In this document: piece by piece, positions 25,425 through 33,558 of the stretch | How positions within the stretch are numbered: position 1 is the first letter of the stretch | Layout: every line of letters begins with the position of its first letter | Assembly: GCA_002421905.1 (NCBI GenBank) | Contig: DISK01000010.1 | Location: 1 to 64,000, forward strand | Direction of reading: 5' to 3' | DNA: 64,000 nucleotides | DNA from: Micavibrio sp. UBA6212 | GTDB taxonomy: Bacteria > Pseudomonadota > Alphaproteobacteria > Micavibrionales > Micavibrionaceae | Position numbers and translations under genes: made by a program | The notes under the pieces: generated by a model | Databases searched by the model: none | Told to the model about the DNA's origin: nothing | The model's input: only the letters and a program-made list of their open reading frames with translations

Positions 25425-25946
25425 ATGGAGAAGCCTTTGTTAAAGAAAAATGAACTGATAGCTGCCAAATCAATGCGCCTTTGGACAAACAAATTGCGCG
25501 TAGCTTTTGGAGGCGCAGCGGCGCTGCCAACAAATCCTGTCTGTGAGTCTTTACATTACTCCGATTTTACAAAAGGAGATAATTTTAAGGAGATCAGGGG
25601 GCCGGAACGCAAAGCCACGCTCTATTATCCTGATAACCGAAATTACACCAAGGGGTTTTCCCGCGAAGATATGGACAGTCTTCGTGATTATGTGGAAGAC
25701 CAGTTTCGTAGGGCCGGAGTAGCAGGGGGCGGCGTAGAAGTTGAAATTCTCTCATATTGTCGGAATGCGGCATATGTGGACGTTCGGCTTTTTGTACCCC
25801 AAGTGGCGGATGTTAAGCCATTATCCTCTCCAGAAGATAAGATGAATCAAATTCTGCTTGATATAGAAAAAGTAGGGACTAAGTTAAGGCTCGAAAGCTT
25901 CAAAAGACGGGTTGAGGAGTTCAATCGTGTTTTTGGTATAAGATAG
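25425..25946 (+). CDS. hypothetical protein
   Basis: A 173-residue soluble protein, rich in charged residues, with no signal peptide or membrane helix and no family I recognise. An N-terminal basic stretch is followed by a mixed alpha/beta part with ADVRLFVP-like strands and a helical C-terminus. It starts 46 bases after the giant coiled-coil gene and could be co-transcribed with it, which makes it a candidate partner. The start at 25425 lacks a clear ribosome binding site. Confidence 0.6.
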   Translation: MEKPLLKKNELIAAKSMRLWTNKLRVAFGGAAALPTNPVCESLHYSDFTKGDNFKEIRGPERKATLYYPDNRNYTKGFSREDMDSLRDYVEDQFRRAGVAGGGVEVEILSYCRNAAYVDVRLFVPQVADVKPLSSPEDKMNQILLDIEKVGTKLRLESFKRRVEEFNRVFGIR

Positions 25947-26037
25947 ACATCTGAAAATTATCTCGCTTGCTAACGTTCCGTTTAGAATTGCCGACTAAAC
26001 TGGGAAATGATCGATATTTTCCAAAGGTCAAGGACTC

Positions 26038-26964
26038 ATGCCAAACACAAAATTTTGTCAAGGAATATCTGATATATCAGATAGTTACACGGGTTTTCTC
26101 ATCGACACCTGGGGCGTTTTGCACGACTCGGAAAAGGTGTTCGAAGGGGCTATTGAATGTCTGAAGGAGCTTAAGAACCGTAAGAAATTCGTTCTTCTTA
26201 TGTCAAATTCAGAGCTTCGAGCCCACGAAATGGCAGAAAATTTGAAAAAATTGGGATTACCAGACGGCCTGTATAGCGAGATATTGACCTCTGGAGAGCT
26301 TCTTTATAACGGAATAAATACACAAAAAGACGCTGTCTTTGAAGGGGTGGGGAAAAATTGCTACCTGATCGGGGGGGAGCGTGCCCGTAAATTCTTGGCT
26401 GGAACAGACGTACAGATTGTTAATAATCTCGAGGATGCGAGCTTCTTGCTAGTGTCCGGCTGGGATAATCTGGAAGGTGAATTATCATCCTATGAAGAGG
26501 TTTTGCGCGAAACCATTCGCCGCCGCCTGAAAATTTTGTGCATTAATCCTGATAGTCGTGCGCTGTTGGGGAATAATTATAAGACGGGAACTCTGCAACT
26601 CAGCCGCCGCATTCAGGAATTGGGCGGCGTGATCCAGATGATCGGAAAACCGTATAAGCCCATTTTCCACCAAGCCATTCATATTTTGCACAATAACGAC
26701 ATTTATCCCGGTCAAACGGTTATGATTGGGGATGCCATGGCTCATGATATTACAGGGGCAACCTTGGTAAACATGGATACCTGCCTGATTCGCAGCGGCA
26801 TTCATGCCCCTGTCTTTAAGAATGCAGCCACCCCGGGCGACGTCAACAAGATTTTGAGCATGTTGATTAACCAGTTTAATAATATCAGGCCAACCTATCT
26901 GGTTGACCGCCTGAAATGGGGAAAGGCGCTCCCCGATAGAAAGCACCGTAAACGTCCAGCTTAA
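26038..26964 (+). CDS. HAD superfamily subfamily IIA hydrolase (TIGR01459-like)
   Basis: A 308-residue phosphatase-type protein. Motif I is FLIDTWGVLHD near residue 21, motif II is LLMSNSE, and motif IV is MIGDAMAHDITGA near 225. The second Asp of the usual DxD is Trp, which I recall as normal for this HAD-IIA branch. The substrate is unknown. Relatives include NagD-like nucleotide and sugar phosphatases. The following exporter gene starts within about 45 bases. Confidence 0.85.
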   Translation: MPNTKFCQGISDISDSYTGFLIDTWGVLHDSEKVFEGAIECLKELKNRKKFVLLMSNSELRAHEMAENLKKLGLPDGLYSEILTSGELLYNGINTQKDAVFEGVGKNCYLIGGERARKFLAGTDVQIVNNLEDASFLLVSGWDNLEGELSSYEEVLRETIRRRLKILCINPDSRALLGNNYKTGTLQLSRRIQELGGVIQMIGKPYKPIFHQAIHILHNNDIYPGQTVMIGDAMAHDITGATLVNMDTCLIRSGIHAPVFKNAATPGDVNKILSMLINQFNNIRPTYLVDRLKWGKALPDRKHRKRPA

Positions 26965-27008
26965 CTCAGCCTCTTGTGTCCGGCGCAAATACCACTTATT
27001 TTGCCTCC

Positions 27009-28811
27009 ATGGATACAAATATAGATACAAAACCCGTTAAGCATACCACTTTTTCTCTGCTTGTCCCTTTGGTAAAGAAATATCTTTCCCCTTATTCGGG
27101 ACAGCTTGCTATCGCTGTTTTTTTCATGCTGGTGGCAGCGGCTGCAACGGCAGGCTTTGCAAAGCTCCTCCAGCCTGTTTTGGATAAAGCCATGATTGGT
27201 GTGCAGGATAATCCGGAAACGATTTCCGTTATCTTGCCTCTGGGCGGAATGATCTTTGCGTCTTTTGTTGTTCGGGGCATCGCAACATATATCCATACCA
27301 TCAAGATGAATAAAATATCCCAGTCCATCGTGGCGGATATTCAACAAGATGTGTTCTCGCATTTTATGACCCTTGATCTTAAATTCTTTCACAAATACCC
27401 CAGTGGACAGCTAGTCTCTCGCGTGACCAACGATGTGAACGTGATGCGGACGGCAGTATCTGATTCTTTGACGGGAGTAGGGAGCAACCTTCTGACTCTG
27501 GTTTTCCTGATCGTCGTTATGGTGATGCAGGACTGGCGATTGTCACTTGTCACCTTTATAATTTTTCCGTTTGCATCGGGACTTGTTGCTTATCTGGGAA
27601 GACGGCTTCGTAAGGTGTCGAGATCAATTCAGGGCGAAACCGCGAATCTGATGGGTGTCTTAACCCAGATATTCCAAGGTATCAGACAGGTGCAGGCGTA
27701 CGGCATGGAAGACCACGAGCGGGACCGCGCAGGGAAAGCTGTTGTCACCGTTCGGGATTTGAACATTAAGGCCGCAAGGATCAGCAACCTCTCAACGCCG
27801 ATCAATGAAATTATGGTAGGGGGTGTTGTCTTTGGGGTGATTGTCTATGGTGGATTCCGTATCGCTCAAGGCGAGTTGACCCCGGGTGGATTGATATCCT
27901 TTATTGCGGCCTTTTCCTTGGCCTATGAGCCAATGAAAAAATTGGCCAAACTGAATAATGCGCTTCAGTTGGGGCTTGGGGCCGCTGAACGGGTTGATGA
28001 AATGATGAAACAAACATCTTCCATTTCAGAAAATCCCGATGCAAAGGATATTACAGTCCAGATGCCATCCATTGCATTCCGTGATGTCAATTTCGCGTAT
28101 GATAATATGGAGGACAACAAACAGGCCCTCCACCATGTCAATCTTGATATAGAATCCGGAAAAGTAACCGCACTTGTCGGGCCATCAGGTGGAGGCAAAA
28201 CAACCATCCTGTCTTTGGTGCTTAGATTTTATGATCCTGTGTCGGGTTCAATTATGATTGATGGGCATGACATCAGAGACATCACAATTGAGTCGTTGCG
28301 CCGGAATATGGCTCTGGTGTCTCAAGACGTAACGATCTTTGACGACACGATTTCAGGCAATATTGCCTATGGTCTGAAAAATGCAACGGAAGAACAGATT
28401 GTTGAGGCAGCCAAAGCTGCGGCAGCCGATGAGTTTATTCGTGCCCTGCCAAATGGATACCAAACACAAGTTGGTGAAAATGGGGTATTATTATCAGGGG
28501 GCCAGCGCCAGAGAATTTCACTGGCTCGGGCGATCTTGCGTGACGCTCCTATTTTATTGCTGGACGAGGCCACATCGGCTCTGGATAACCAGTCCGAACG
28601 TCTGATCCAGAAAACATTGGAAGGGCTGCAAAAGAACCGGACAACTTTGGTCATTGCCCACCGCCTTTCGACCATCCAGAATGCTGATAAAATTATTGTC
28701 ATGGAAAATGGACGTATTGCAGAGCAAGGGACACATTTTGAACTTGTTGCACGGGATGGAACTTATGCGCGGATGTATAACTCTGCCATTATTGATTCTG
28801 CTGCCAGTTGA
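27009..28811 (+). CDS. MsbA-type ABC exporter (fused membrane and ATPase domains)
   Basis: A 600-residue half-transporter. The N-terminal domain (about 25-325) has six membrane helices. The ATPase domain carries Walker A GPSGGGKT, the signature LLSGGQRQR, Walker B ILLLDEATSALD and the switch AHRLST. This class flips lipid A core, other lipids or drugs. The homodimer is the active form. The start is uncertain: the ATG at 27009 or a GTG at 26976, neither with a clear ribosome binding site. Confidence 0.9.
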   Translation: MDTNIDTKPVKHTTFSLLVPLVKKYLSPYSGQLAIAVFFMLVAAAATAGFAKLLQPVLDKAMIGVQDNPETISVILPLGGMIFASFVVRGIATYIHTIKMNKISQSIVADIQQDVFSHFMTLDLKFFHKYPSGQLVSRVTNDVNVMRTAVSDSLTGVGSNLLTLVFLIVVMVMQDWRLSLVTFIIFPFASGLVAYLGRRLRKVSRSIQGETANLMGVLTQIFQGIRQVQAYGMEDHERDRAGKAVVTVRDLNIKAARISNLSTPINEIMVGGVVFGVIVYGGFRIAQGELTPGGLISFIAAFSLAYEPMKKLAKLNNALQLGLGAAERVDEMMKQTSSISENPDAKDITVQMPSIAFRDVNFAYDNMEDNKQALHHVNLDIESGKVTALVGPSGGGKTTILSLVLRFYDPVSGSIMIDGHDIRDITIESLRRNMALVSQDVTIFDDTISGNIAYGLKNATEEQIVEAAKAAAADEFIRALPNGYQTQVGENGVLLSGGQRQRISLARAILRDAPILLLDEATSALDNQSERLIQKTLEGLQKNRTTLVIAHRLSTIQNADKIIVMENGRIAEQGTHFELVARDGTYARMYNSAIIDSAAS

Positions 28812-28824
28812 CGGGAAACGATAA

Positions 28825-29670
28825 ATGGTCAGGAAGAGTAAAAAAAGACGTATGGCAGAATTTCTAATCATTACGTTGGTCGTGTATATTTTTACAACGG
28901 GATTACTATACTTTTTTCAAAGGAAACTTATTTATTTTCCTCCCTCTGTTCCGATTGAACAAATGACCGGATTATTGACGGGGTATGAGCCTGTTCGGGT
29001 ACTCACAGAAGATGGATTGAAATTAACTGGTTTTTTTACAGCACCTGTTGATCCAGGAAAACCAATAATTATTGCCTTTCATGGGAATGCTTCCCACCCC
29101 GCTTGGATGGCCCCGTTCTTCTCCGATATGGTGCAGGCAGGATACGGGGTTTTATTGGCTGAATATCGTGGCTATGGAGGAAATTCTGGCCATCCAACAG
29201 AAGATGGGCTGTATAAAGACGCTGAAGCTTTTTTTCAAAGTGATGTGCTAAATAAATATCGCGCAACAAACCCGATTATCATTTACGGACAATCTTTGGG
29301 CAGCGGGGTTGCTGTCAATTTGGCGCAAAAACATAATGCAGAAATCAGAGCGCTAATCCTTGAGGTTCCATTTGAAAATCTTTTGGCTGTGGTGGCTATG
29401 CATTATCCATTTGTCCCGTTCAAAAGTGTGTTGTTAAAAGACCAATTCAAATCTGATTTGAAAATTGCCGATGTAAAAGCCCCCAAACTTTTCATTCTTG
29501 CTGGTAAGGATAGGGTGGTTGGTTATAAAACGGGAAGAGCATTATTTGATTTATCCCCTGAGCCAAAACAGATGGTTGAATATAAAGAGGCAGATCATAA
29601 CACTGTTGAAATGTACGAGGCATCGAAAGCTGTTCAGAATTTTATAGAAGGGATTTTGCATGAGAAATAA
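28825..29670 (+). CDS. membrane-anchored alpha/beta hydrolase
   Basis: A 281-residue protein with an N-terminal basic stretch and one membrane helix (about 11-30). The alpha/beta hydrolase core has the oxyanion segment FHGNASHP, the nucleophile elbow GQSLGSG, the acid loop AGKDRVV and the catalytic His in EADHNT. It resembles the ABHD13/Bem46 group, whose bacterial substrates are not known. It starts 13 bases after the exporter and overlaps the DUF192 gene by 11 bases, so the three are one operon. Confidence 0.87.
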   Translation: MVRKSKKRRMAEFLIITLVVYIFTTGLLYFFQRKLIYFPPSVPIEQMTGLLTGYEPVRVLTEDGLKLTGFFTAPVDPGKPIIIAFHGNASHPAWMAPFFSDMVQAGYGVLLAEYRGYGGNSGHPTEDGLYKDAEAFFQSDVLNKYRATNPIIIYGQSLGSGVAVNLAQKHNAEIRALILEVPFENLLAVVAMHYPFVPFKSVLLKDQFKSDLKIADVKAPKLFILAGKDRVVGYKTGRALFDLSPEPKQMVEYKEADHNTVEMYEASKAVQNFIEGILHEK

Positions 29671-30118
29671 GATTTTATGGATGTCTCTGGTGATGGCGCT
29701 CGTACTGTGTTTGCAAAGCCATATGGCCTTGGCCGAAGACCTGACAATCACGAATGATGCAGGAAATCAGATCTCGTTAGATGTTGAAATTGCGGATGAT
29801 TCGTCGTCACGCGCGAGGGGATTGATGTTTCGTCGGAGAATGCCTGAAACATCAGGAATGTTGTTTATATTTCCCGATATGCGCCAGCCATCGTTTTGGA
29901 TGAAGAATACCCTGATTCCGCTTGATATGCTGTTTCTGGATGAAAAGGGACAGGTTGTTGATATTCACAACATGGCAATGCCACAGGATTTGACTACGAT
30001 TACGTCATCGCACCCCACCAAAGCGGTGCTTGAAATTAACGGTGGAATGGCGAAAAAATGGGGAATTGGCCTAAAAAGTAAAATTTCTTCAAATTCCCTT
30101 GCGAAATCACTTGAATAA
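29660..30118 (+). CDS. secreted DUF192 protein
   Basis: A 152-residue protein with a signal peptide (hydrophobic 5-20, cleavage after HMALA at about 25) and a single DUF192 domain. Diagnostic segments are RARGLMFRRRMPE, MLFIFPD, FWMKNTLIPLDMLF and the Gly-rich end KAVLEINGG. The domain folds as a small beta barrel of unknown function. It overlaps the preceding hydrolase gene by 11 bases and is the last gene of that operon. Confidence 0.9.
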   Translation: MRNKILWMSLVMALVLCLQSHMALAEDLTITNDAGNQISLDVEIADDSSSRARGLMFRRRMPETSGMLFIFPDMRQPSFWMKNTLIPLDMLFLDEKGQVVDIHNMAMPQDLTTITSSHPTKAVLEINGGMAKKWGIGLKSKISSNSLAKSLE

Positions 30119-30182
30119 TCCGTGACCTTTCGTGTAAAAGGAAGCCCTTACGTGACTCGCGTCACGATAAATATCTGAAAGT

Positions 30183-30259
30183 CGGGGCGTAGCGCAGCCT
30201 GGTAGCGCAACTGCTTTGGGAGCAGTGGGCCGGGGGTTCAAATCCTCTCGCCCCGACCA
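30183..30259 (+). tRNA. tRNA-Pro (anticodon TGG)
   Basis: A 77-base cloverleaf with acceptor CGGGGCG/CGCCCCG, anticodon stem ACTGC/GCAGT around TTTGGGA, T-loop TTCAAAT and encoded CCA. Confidence 0.96.
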
Positions 30260-30338
30260 TTCAGAATCTTCACAAAATTCTCAAGGATTTTATCCCCTCA
30301 AGACGGGGAAATATAGTCATTCATAGCGTTCTATACGT

Positions 30339-30935
30339 ATGGAACCTTCTCTTTTAATTTCTAATACTTCTCTATATGATCGCCGGATGCCTTACGGGAA
30401 TGAAAAACAGGAAAAAAGATGGCAGGCTTTGATTGTCAAAGCCCAAAGCGGGGATGCAGCATCATACCAGATCCTGCTGACTGAAATTGTGCCCGTCATT
30501 CGCCGTGTCGTTCTGCGTTCTCTTCCTTCTCCTGATATCGCGGATGATGTGGTGCAGGAAGTTTTGTTATCCGTGCATAAGGCGTTGCACACCTATGATT
30601 CTGAGCGACCATTTACCCCATGGCTTTTGGCGATTGTAAATTTTAGAAAGACAGACTTCTTGAGGCAGCATTACGCTTCACGGGGAAATAGGCAGGTTCC
30701 CCTTGAATCAGTTGAGATACCGGATTACCTCAGTAACAGCGATACGTCTTCAACCTTTCGGGATATTGAGAACGCGATCGGTGAATTGCCTGAAAAACAA
30801 AAAGAAGTTGTTGAGTTATTGAAAATTGAAGGATATAGCACGAAGGAAGTTTCCGAAAAAACCGGATTATCAGAATCTGCTGTTAAAGTAACAATGCATC
30901 GCGCCCTACAGAAACTTAAAGAGAAACTGGCATGA
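30339..30935 (+). CDS. ECF-family RNA polymerase sigma factor
   Basis: A 198-residue sigma-70 family protein with only regions 2 and 4. Region 2 includes DIADDVVQEVLLSVHKALHT followed by PFTPWLLAIVNFRKTDFLR. Region 4 is a helix-turn-helix, GYSTKEVSEKTGLSESAVKV, in the C-terminal 60 residues. It overlaps the next gene by four bases (ATGA), the usual sigma/anti-sigma coupling. A second ATG 16 codons in (30387) is possible. No ribosome binding site is clear at either. Confidence 0.92.
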   Translation: MEPSLLISNTSLYDRRMPYGNEKQEKRWQALIVKAQSGDAASYQILLTEIVPVIRRVVLRSLPSPDIADDVVQEVLLSVHKALHTYDSERPFTPWLLAIVNFRKTDFLRQHYASRGNRQVPLESVEIPDYLSNSDTSSTFRDIENAIGELPEKQKEVVELLKIEGYSTKEVSEKTGLSESAVKVTMHRALQKLKEKLA

Positions 30936-31570
30936 GTACCGAAGAAATAGACCAAACCATCCAAAAATTATGCGGTAACCTCAAACCTGTTTGTTGCACG
31001 AACCCGCTTCGCAGGGCTTTGCTGTGGATATTATTGGTCGTGACATATACGTCAGCCGTTGCGATGACGATTGGTTTGCGTGAAAATATCGTCGAGGCAA
31101 TGAACCGTGGGGATTATATCTTTGAACTGCTTCTGGCTTTTGGAACCGGCATTACGGCGTCCCTAATGACATTCTGGCTCTCGACGCCGGATTGCGAAAG
31201 GTACAAAGGATTCTTTGCCGTTCCACTGACTTTGCTATCTGTTCAACTTGTCTGGATGCTTGATCGGCTTTTTTTCGAAGGGATGGGAAGTATCAGGGAA
31301 AACTGGCTGTCCCATTGCTGGATCAACACAGCGCTTCACACAACCCTGCCAGCCATAGCGGTTATTATTTTGGTCAGGAAGGGCGCAACGGTTATGCCGT
31401 GCGCTCTGGCATCGTTTGCGGTTCTGGCGGTCAGTGAGTTTGGCTGGATAGGGATGCGTCTGGTTTGCCCCAATGATAATGTTGGCGAAGCATATTTCCT
31501 CAATTTCTTGCCCTATGTCGTGATTGGGATTTTTGCCGGTTTTGCCGCAAAAAAACTGTTCCGCTGGTAG
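30932..31570 (+). CDS. nrsF: NrsF/DUF1109-type anti-sigma factor
   Basis: A 212-residue integral membrane protein with about six helices and short loops, the layout of NrsF (DUF1109), which holds its partner ECF sigma at the membrane. It has a short cytoplasmic N-terminus with Cys14, Cys21 and Cys22, and further cysteines at 88 (TPDCERYKGF) and 129. In Caulobacter, conserved cysteines of NrsF are needed for the response of its SigF regulon to metal stress. That this copy senses the same signal is inference. Confidence 0.85.
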   Translation: MSTEEIDQTIQKLCGNLKPVCCTNPLRRALLWILLVVTYTSAVAMTIGLRENIVEAMNRGDYIFELLLAFGTGITASLMTFWLSTPDCERYKGFFAVPLTLLSVQLVWMLDRLFFEGMGSIRENWLSHCWINTALHTTLPAIAVIILVRKGATVMPCALASFAVLAVSEFGWIGMRLVCPNDNVGEAYFLNFLPYVVIGIFAGFAAKKLFRW

Positions 31571-31646
31571 AGAACTTCTCTTTTTTGCTCTTTTAATTTT
31601 TTGGCAACTCCTATAGGGTAAGCTCGATTTTTACGAGGTAAGACGT

Positions 31647-31952
31647 ATGGAAGTCAAAATTTACCGACCCAGCAAATCTGCCATGCAGTCCGGACGCGCA
31701 AAAGCACAGGACTGGGTGTTGGAATATGAGTTGAAATCTGCAAGAACACCGGAAAGCCTGATGGGCTGGACGAGTTCGTCAGATACGCTCAATCAGGTAA
31801 AATTGAAATTTCCAACTTTGGAAAAAGCATCGGCATTCGCTGAGGGGAAAGGGTGGGGATATACCGTCCTCCAGTCTCACGAACGCAAGATTGTTCCTAA
31901 GAACTATGTCGATAACTTCAAATATATTCCACCGGAAGAAGCGTCCGCTTAG
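31647..31952 (+). CDS. NDUFS4-like accessory subunit of respiratory complex I
   Basis: A 101-residue protein of the ETC complex I conserved-region family, the bacterial counterpart of mitochondrial NDUFS4. The family core runs from KIYRPSKSAMQSGRAKA to LMGWTSSSDTLNQVKLKF and then EKASAFAEGKGWGYTV. It is found in alphaproteobacteria and mitochondria and supports this taxonomic placement. It starts after GAGGTAAG, and tRNA-Arg begins seven bases after the stop. Confidence 0.93.
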   Translation: MEVKIYRPSKSAMQSGRAKAQDWVLEYELKSARTPESLMGWTSSSDTLNQVKLKFPTLEKASAFAEGKGWGYTVLQSHERKIVPKNYVDNFKYIPPEEASA

Positions 31953-31959
31953 TTCGATT

Positions 31960-32036
31960 GGTCCCGTAGCTCAACTGGATAGAGCATCTGCCTTCTAAGC
32001 AGAGGGTTGCAGGTTCGATTCCTGCCGGGATCGCCA
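31960..32036 (+). tRNA. tRNA-Arg (anticodon TCT)
   Basis: A 77-base cloverleaf with acceptor GGTCCCG/CGGGATC, anticodon stem TCTGC/GCAGA around CTTCTAA, T-loop TTCGATT and encoded CCA. Its 3' half is antisense to the end of the neighbouring minus-strand gene. Confidence 0.96.
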
Positions 32037-32564
32037 TTTTCTTCCCAGAATCATCGGTTTATGGCGTATCAGGTTGACATATCCCCTTATCAGCCGAATA
32101 AGAAACAATCCCACAGTCAAGAGTGCCAGAATCGGTAGGCCGTAGATCGCAATGGCTGCAATTGTTGTTGAGATGGCGCCCAATAATAACAAAACCCCGA
32201 ATGCGACAACAGCCAAGGCCGAAAACAGGGCCAAATTCAGATAGCTTTGTGAAATCCAGACCAAATGGGATGCTGCCCACATATCTATGGGTTTTTTCCT
32301 GTATTTGGCGGCCCAAATTAGAAAAAGGACGGTCAGGGCAGCAAGTCCACCTGTTACCTCTAGAATCGTTCCAAATCCAATGGCGCGGGGCTTGTCTGTC
32401 AAAGATGTCTGGGCATAAAAGGCGTCCCATGCCAAGGCACCCGCCCAAAGCAACGGCGCAAGATAAAAGCAATGGATGATTATCACTTCATAACGTGTTG
32501 GTGGAGATTGTCCCGTTTTCTCGCCCATGTGGGTTAAAAGGGATTCAATTAGCTTTTGATACAT
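31995..32564 (-). CDS. four-helix membrane protein (DUF4870-like), tail antisense to tRNA-Arg
   Basis: A 189-residue protein with a short soluble N-terminus and four hydrophobic helices between about residues 30 and 165. The phrase ASHLVWISQSYLNLALFSAL and the basic end RGYVNLIRHKPM look like small DUF4870/Tic20-type membrane proteins. Its last 13 or so residues (WRSRQESNLQPSA) are read from the antisense of tRNA-Arg and are probably not functional. The ATG at 32564 follows GGAGG. A longer TTG start at 32687 would run over the leader promoter and terminator. Confidence 0.7.
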   Translation of the reverse strand: MYQKLIESLLTHMGEKTGQSPPTRYEVIIIHCFYLAPLLWAGALAWDAFYAQTSLTDKPRAIGFGTILEVTGGLAALTVLFLIWAAKYRKKPIDMWAASHLVWISQSYLNLALFSALAVVAFGVLLLLGAISTTIAAIAIYGLPILALLTVGLFLIRLIRGYVNLIRHKPMILGRKWRSRQESNLQPSA

Positions 32565-32593
32565 GCGTCCTCCATGGGTAAAGGTTCGGGATA

Positions 32594-32628
32594 AAAAAAG
32601 GTCCGGAGACCTTTTCGGTGCTCCGGAC
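32594..32628 (-). terminator. intrinsic terminator inside the leader of the membrane gene
   Basis: On the minus strand GTCCGGAG pairs with CTCCGGAC across a 12-base loop, followed by CTTTTTTT. An overlapping shorter hairpin AAAAGGTC/GACCTTTT ends at the same T-run. It lies about 30 bases before the gene start and about 25 after the predicted transcription start. Confidence 0.75.
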
Positions 32629-32658
32629 AAACGGCGGTAATAGAGGGTGTGTAAGTTA

Positions 32659-32687
32659 TTTATACTAGAGCCAAACTTTGGATGCAA
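32659..32687 (-). promoter_or_regulatory. sigma-70 promoter upstream of the leader terminator
   Basis: A -35 TTGCAT (32682-32687) and a -10 TATAAA (32659-32664) are spaced 17 bases apart. Transcription would begin near 32652. Confidence 0.6.
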
Positions 32688-32689
32688 TA

Positions 32690-33127
32690 GAAAAATGCAA
32701 AATTTGAAAAAATTTTTTCCAAAAGTGAAACTATCAAAAATATTAAGTTATCATCTGTAGTAAAATTTGAAAATATATATAAGTAAAATGGATAAATACT
32801 GAGTATTTATTTGCAATTTACTTAATGCTCTAGAACTAATTAAAGTAATAATTGAAAATAATAATTTATAATACTTTATCTTTTCTAAATAGTTCTGGAT
32901 TTGGTAGTCAGGTTTGACACAATCTAGCCACATTATTGGACGGAATAATTAATTTTAGATGAATTCGATTTTACAAATAGTGTATTTTGAGCTTGGAAAA
33001 TTTGGGCTCGGCGATTTGACCCAGTGAAATTAAAGCGAAATAGGATTTTGAGACATAGTTAAATGTCCCATACAAATAGGAGGACGGCGAATCCGCTTGG
33101 GATGATTTTCTAGGGAGGGAGAGTAAA
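32690..33127. other. AT-rich gene-free stretch between tRNA genes
   Basis: About 440 bases with no supportable gene, visibly far richer in A and T than the flanks, lying between tRNA-Arg with its neighbour and tRNA-Asn. The short frames in it (for example on the minus strand at 32751-32933) have Lys/Tyr/Ile-rich composition expected by chance from AT-rich DNA. It holds one perfect palindrome (32792-32810). It may be a remnant of acquired DNA. Confidence 0.5.
32792..32810. repeat. 19-bp palindrome in the AT-rich stretch
   Basis: Arms ATAAATACT and AGTATTTAT surround a single G. Perfect arms of nine bases are notable but less so in AT-rich DNA. Confidence 0.45.
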
Positions 33128-33202
33128 TGGCTCCTCGAGCAGGATTCGAACCTGCGACCAATCGATTAACAGTCGATTGCTCTACCGCTGAGCTATCGAG
33201 GA
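33128..33202 (-). tRNA. tRNA-Asn (anticodon GTT)
   Basis: Read on the minus strand: acceptor TCCTCGA/TCGAGGA, anticodon stem ATCGA/TCGAT around CTGTTAA, T-loop TTCGAAT and encoded CCA, 75 bases. Confidence 0.96.
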
Positions 33203-33377
33203 ACAAGCGAAACGCTTTCAGGTGGCTTTTCTATTTTTATTCGAGACTTTTGTCAACTGGGAATTTTGTTAAAAAAGCCAAATAAAATATAACCGCATTT
33301 TGCCCCTGCTGTACACTTTGGCTTAGTTTATAAGAGAGATGCGCAGAATTTTGGAAAATGCTTGGAATAAAGAAATC

Positions 33378-33451
33378 TGGAGGCACGAGCCGGAATCGAA
33401 CCGGCGTGCAAGCTTTTGCAGAGCTCTGCCTAACCACTCGGCCATCGCGCC
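33378..33451 (-). tRNA. tRNA-Cys (anticodon GCA)
   Basis: Read on the minus strand: acceptor GGCGCGA/TCGTGCC, discriminator U73 as expected for cysteine, loop CTGCAAA with anticodon GCA, T-loop TTCGATT and encoded CCA, 74 bases. Confidence 0.95.
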
Positions 33452-33558
33452 CCCACTGAATATAGTTTCAGAAGGCAGGGATTTAGCATTTTTCATCATG
33501 GAAATCCAGCACAAAATCCTGTATTAGATGTAAAGTTTTTATTTCTAGGGAATTTCTT

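Noticed and set aside
32751..32933. Minus-strand 60-residue frame in the AT-rich stretch
   Set aside because: Composition is that expected from AT-rich noise, with no ribosome binding site.
33323..33514. Frames on both strands over tRNA-Cys
   Set aside because: They are produced by the tRNA and its complement and have no start site or family match.
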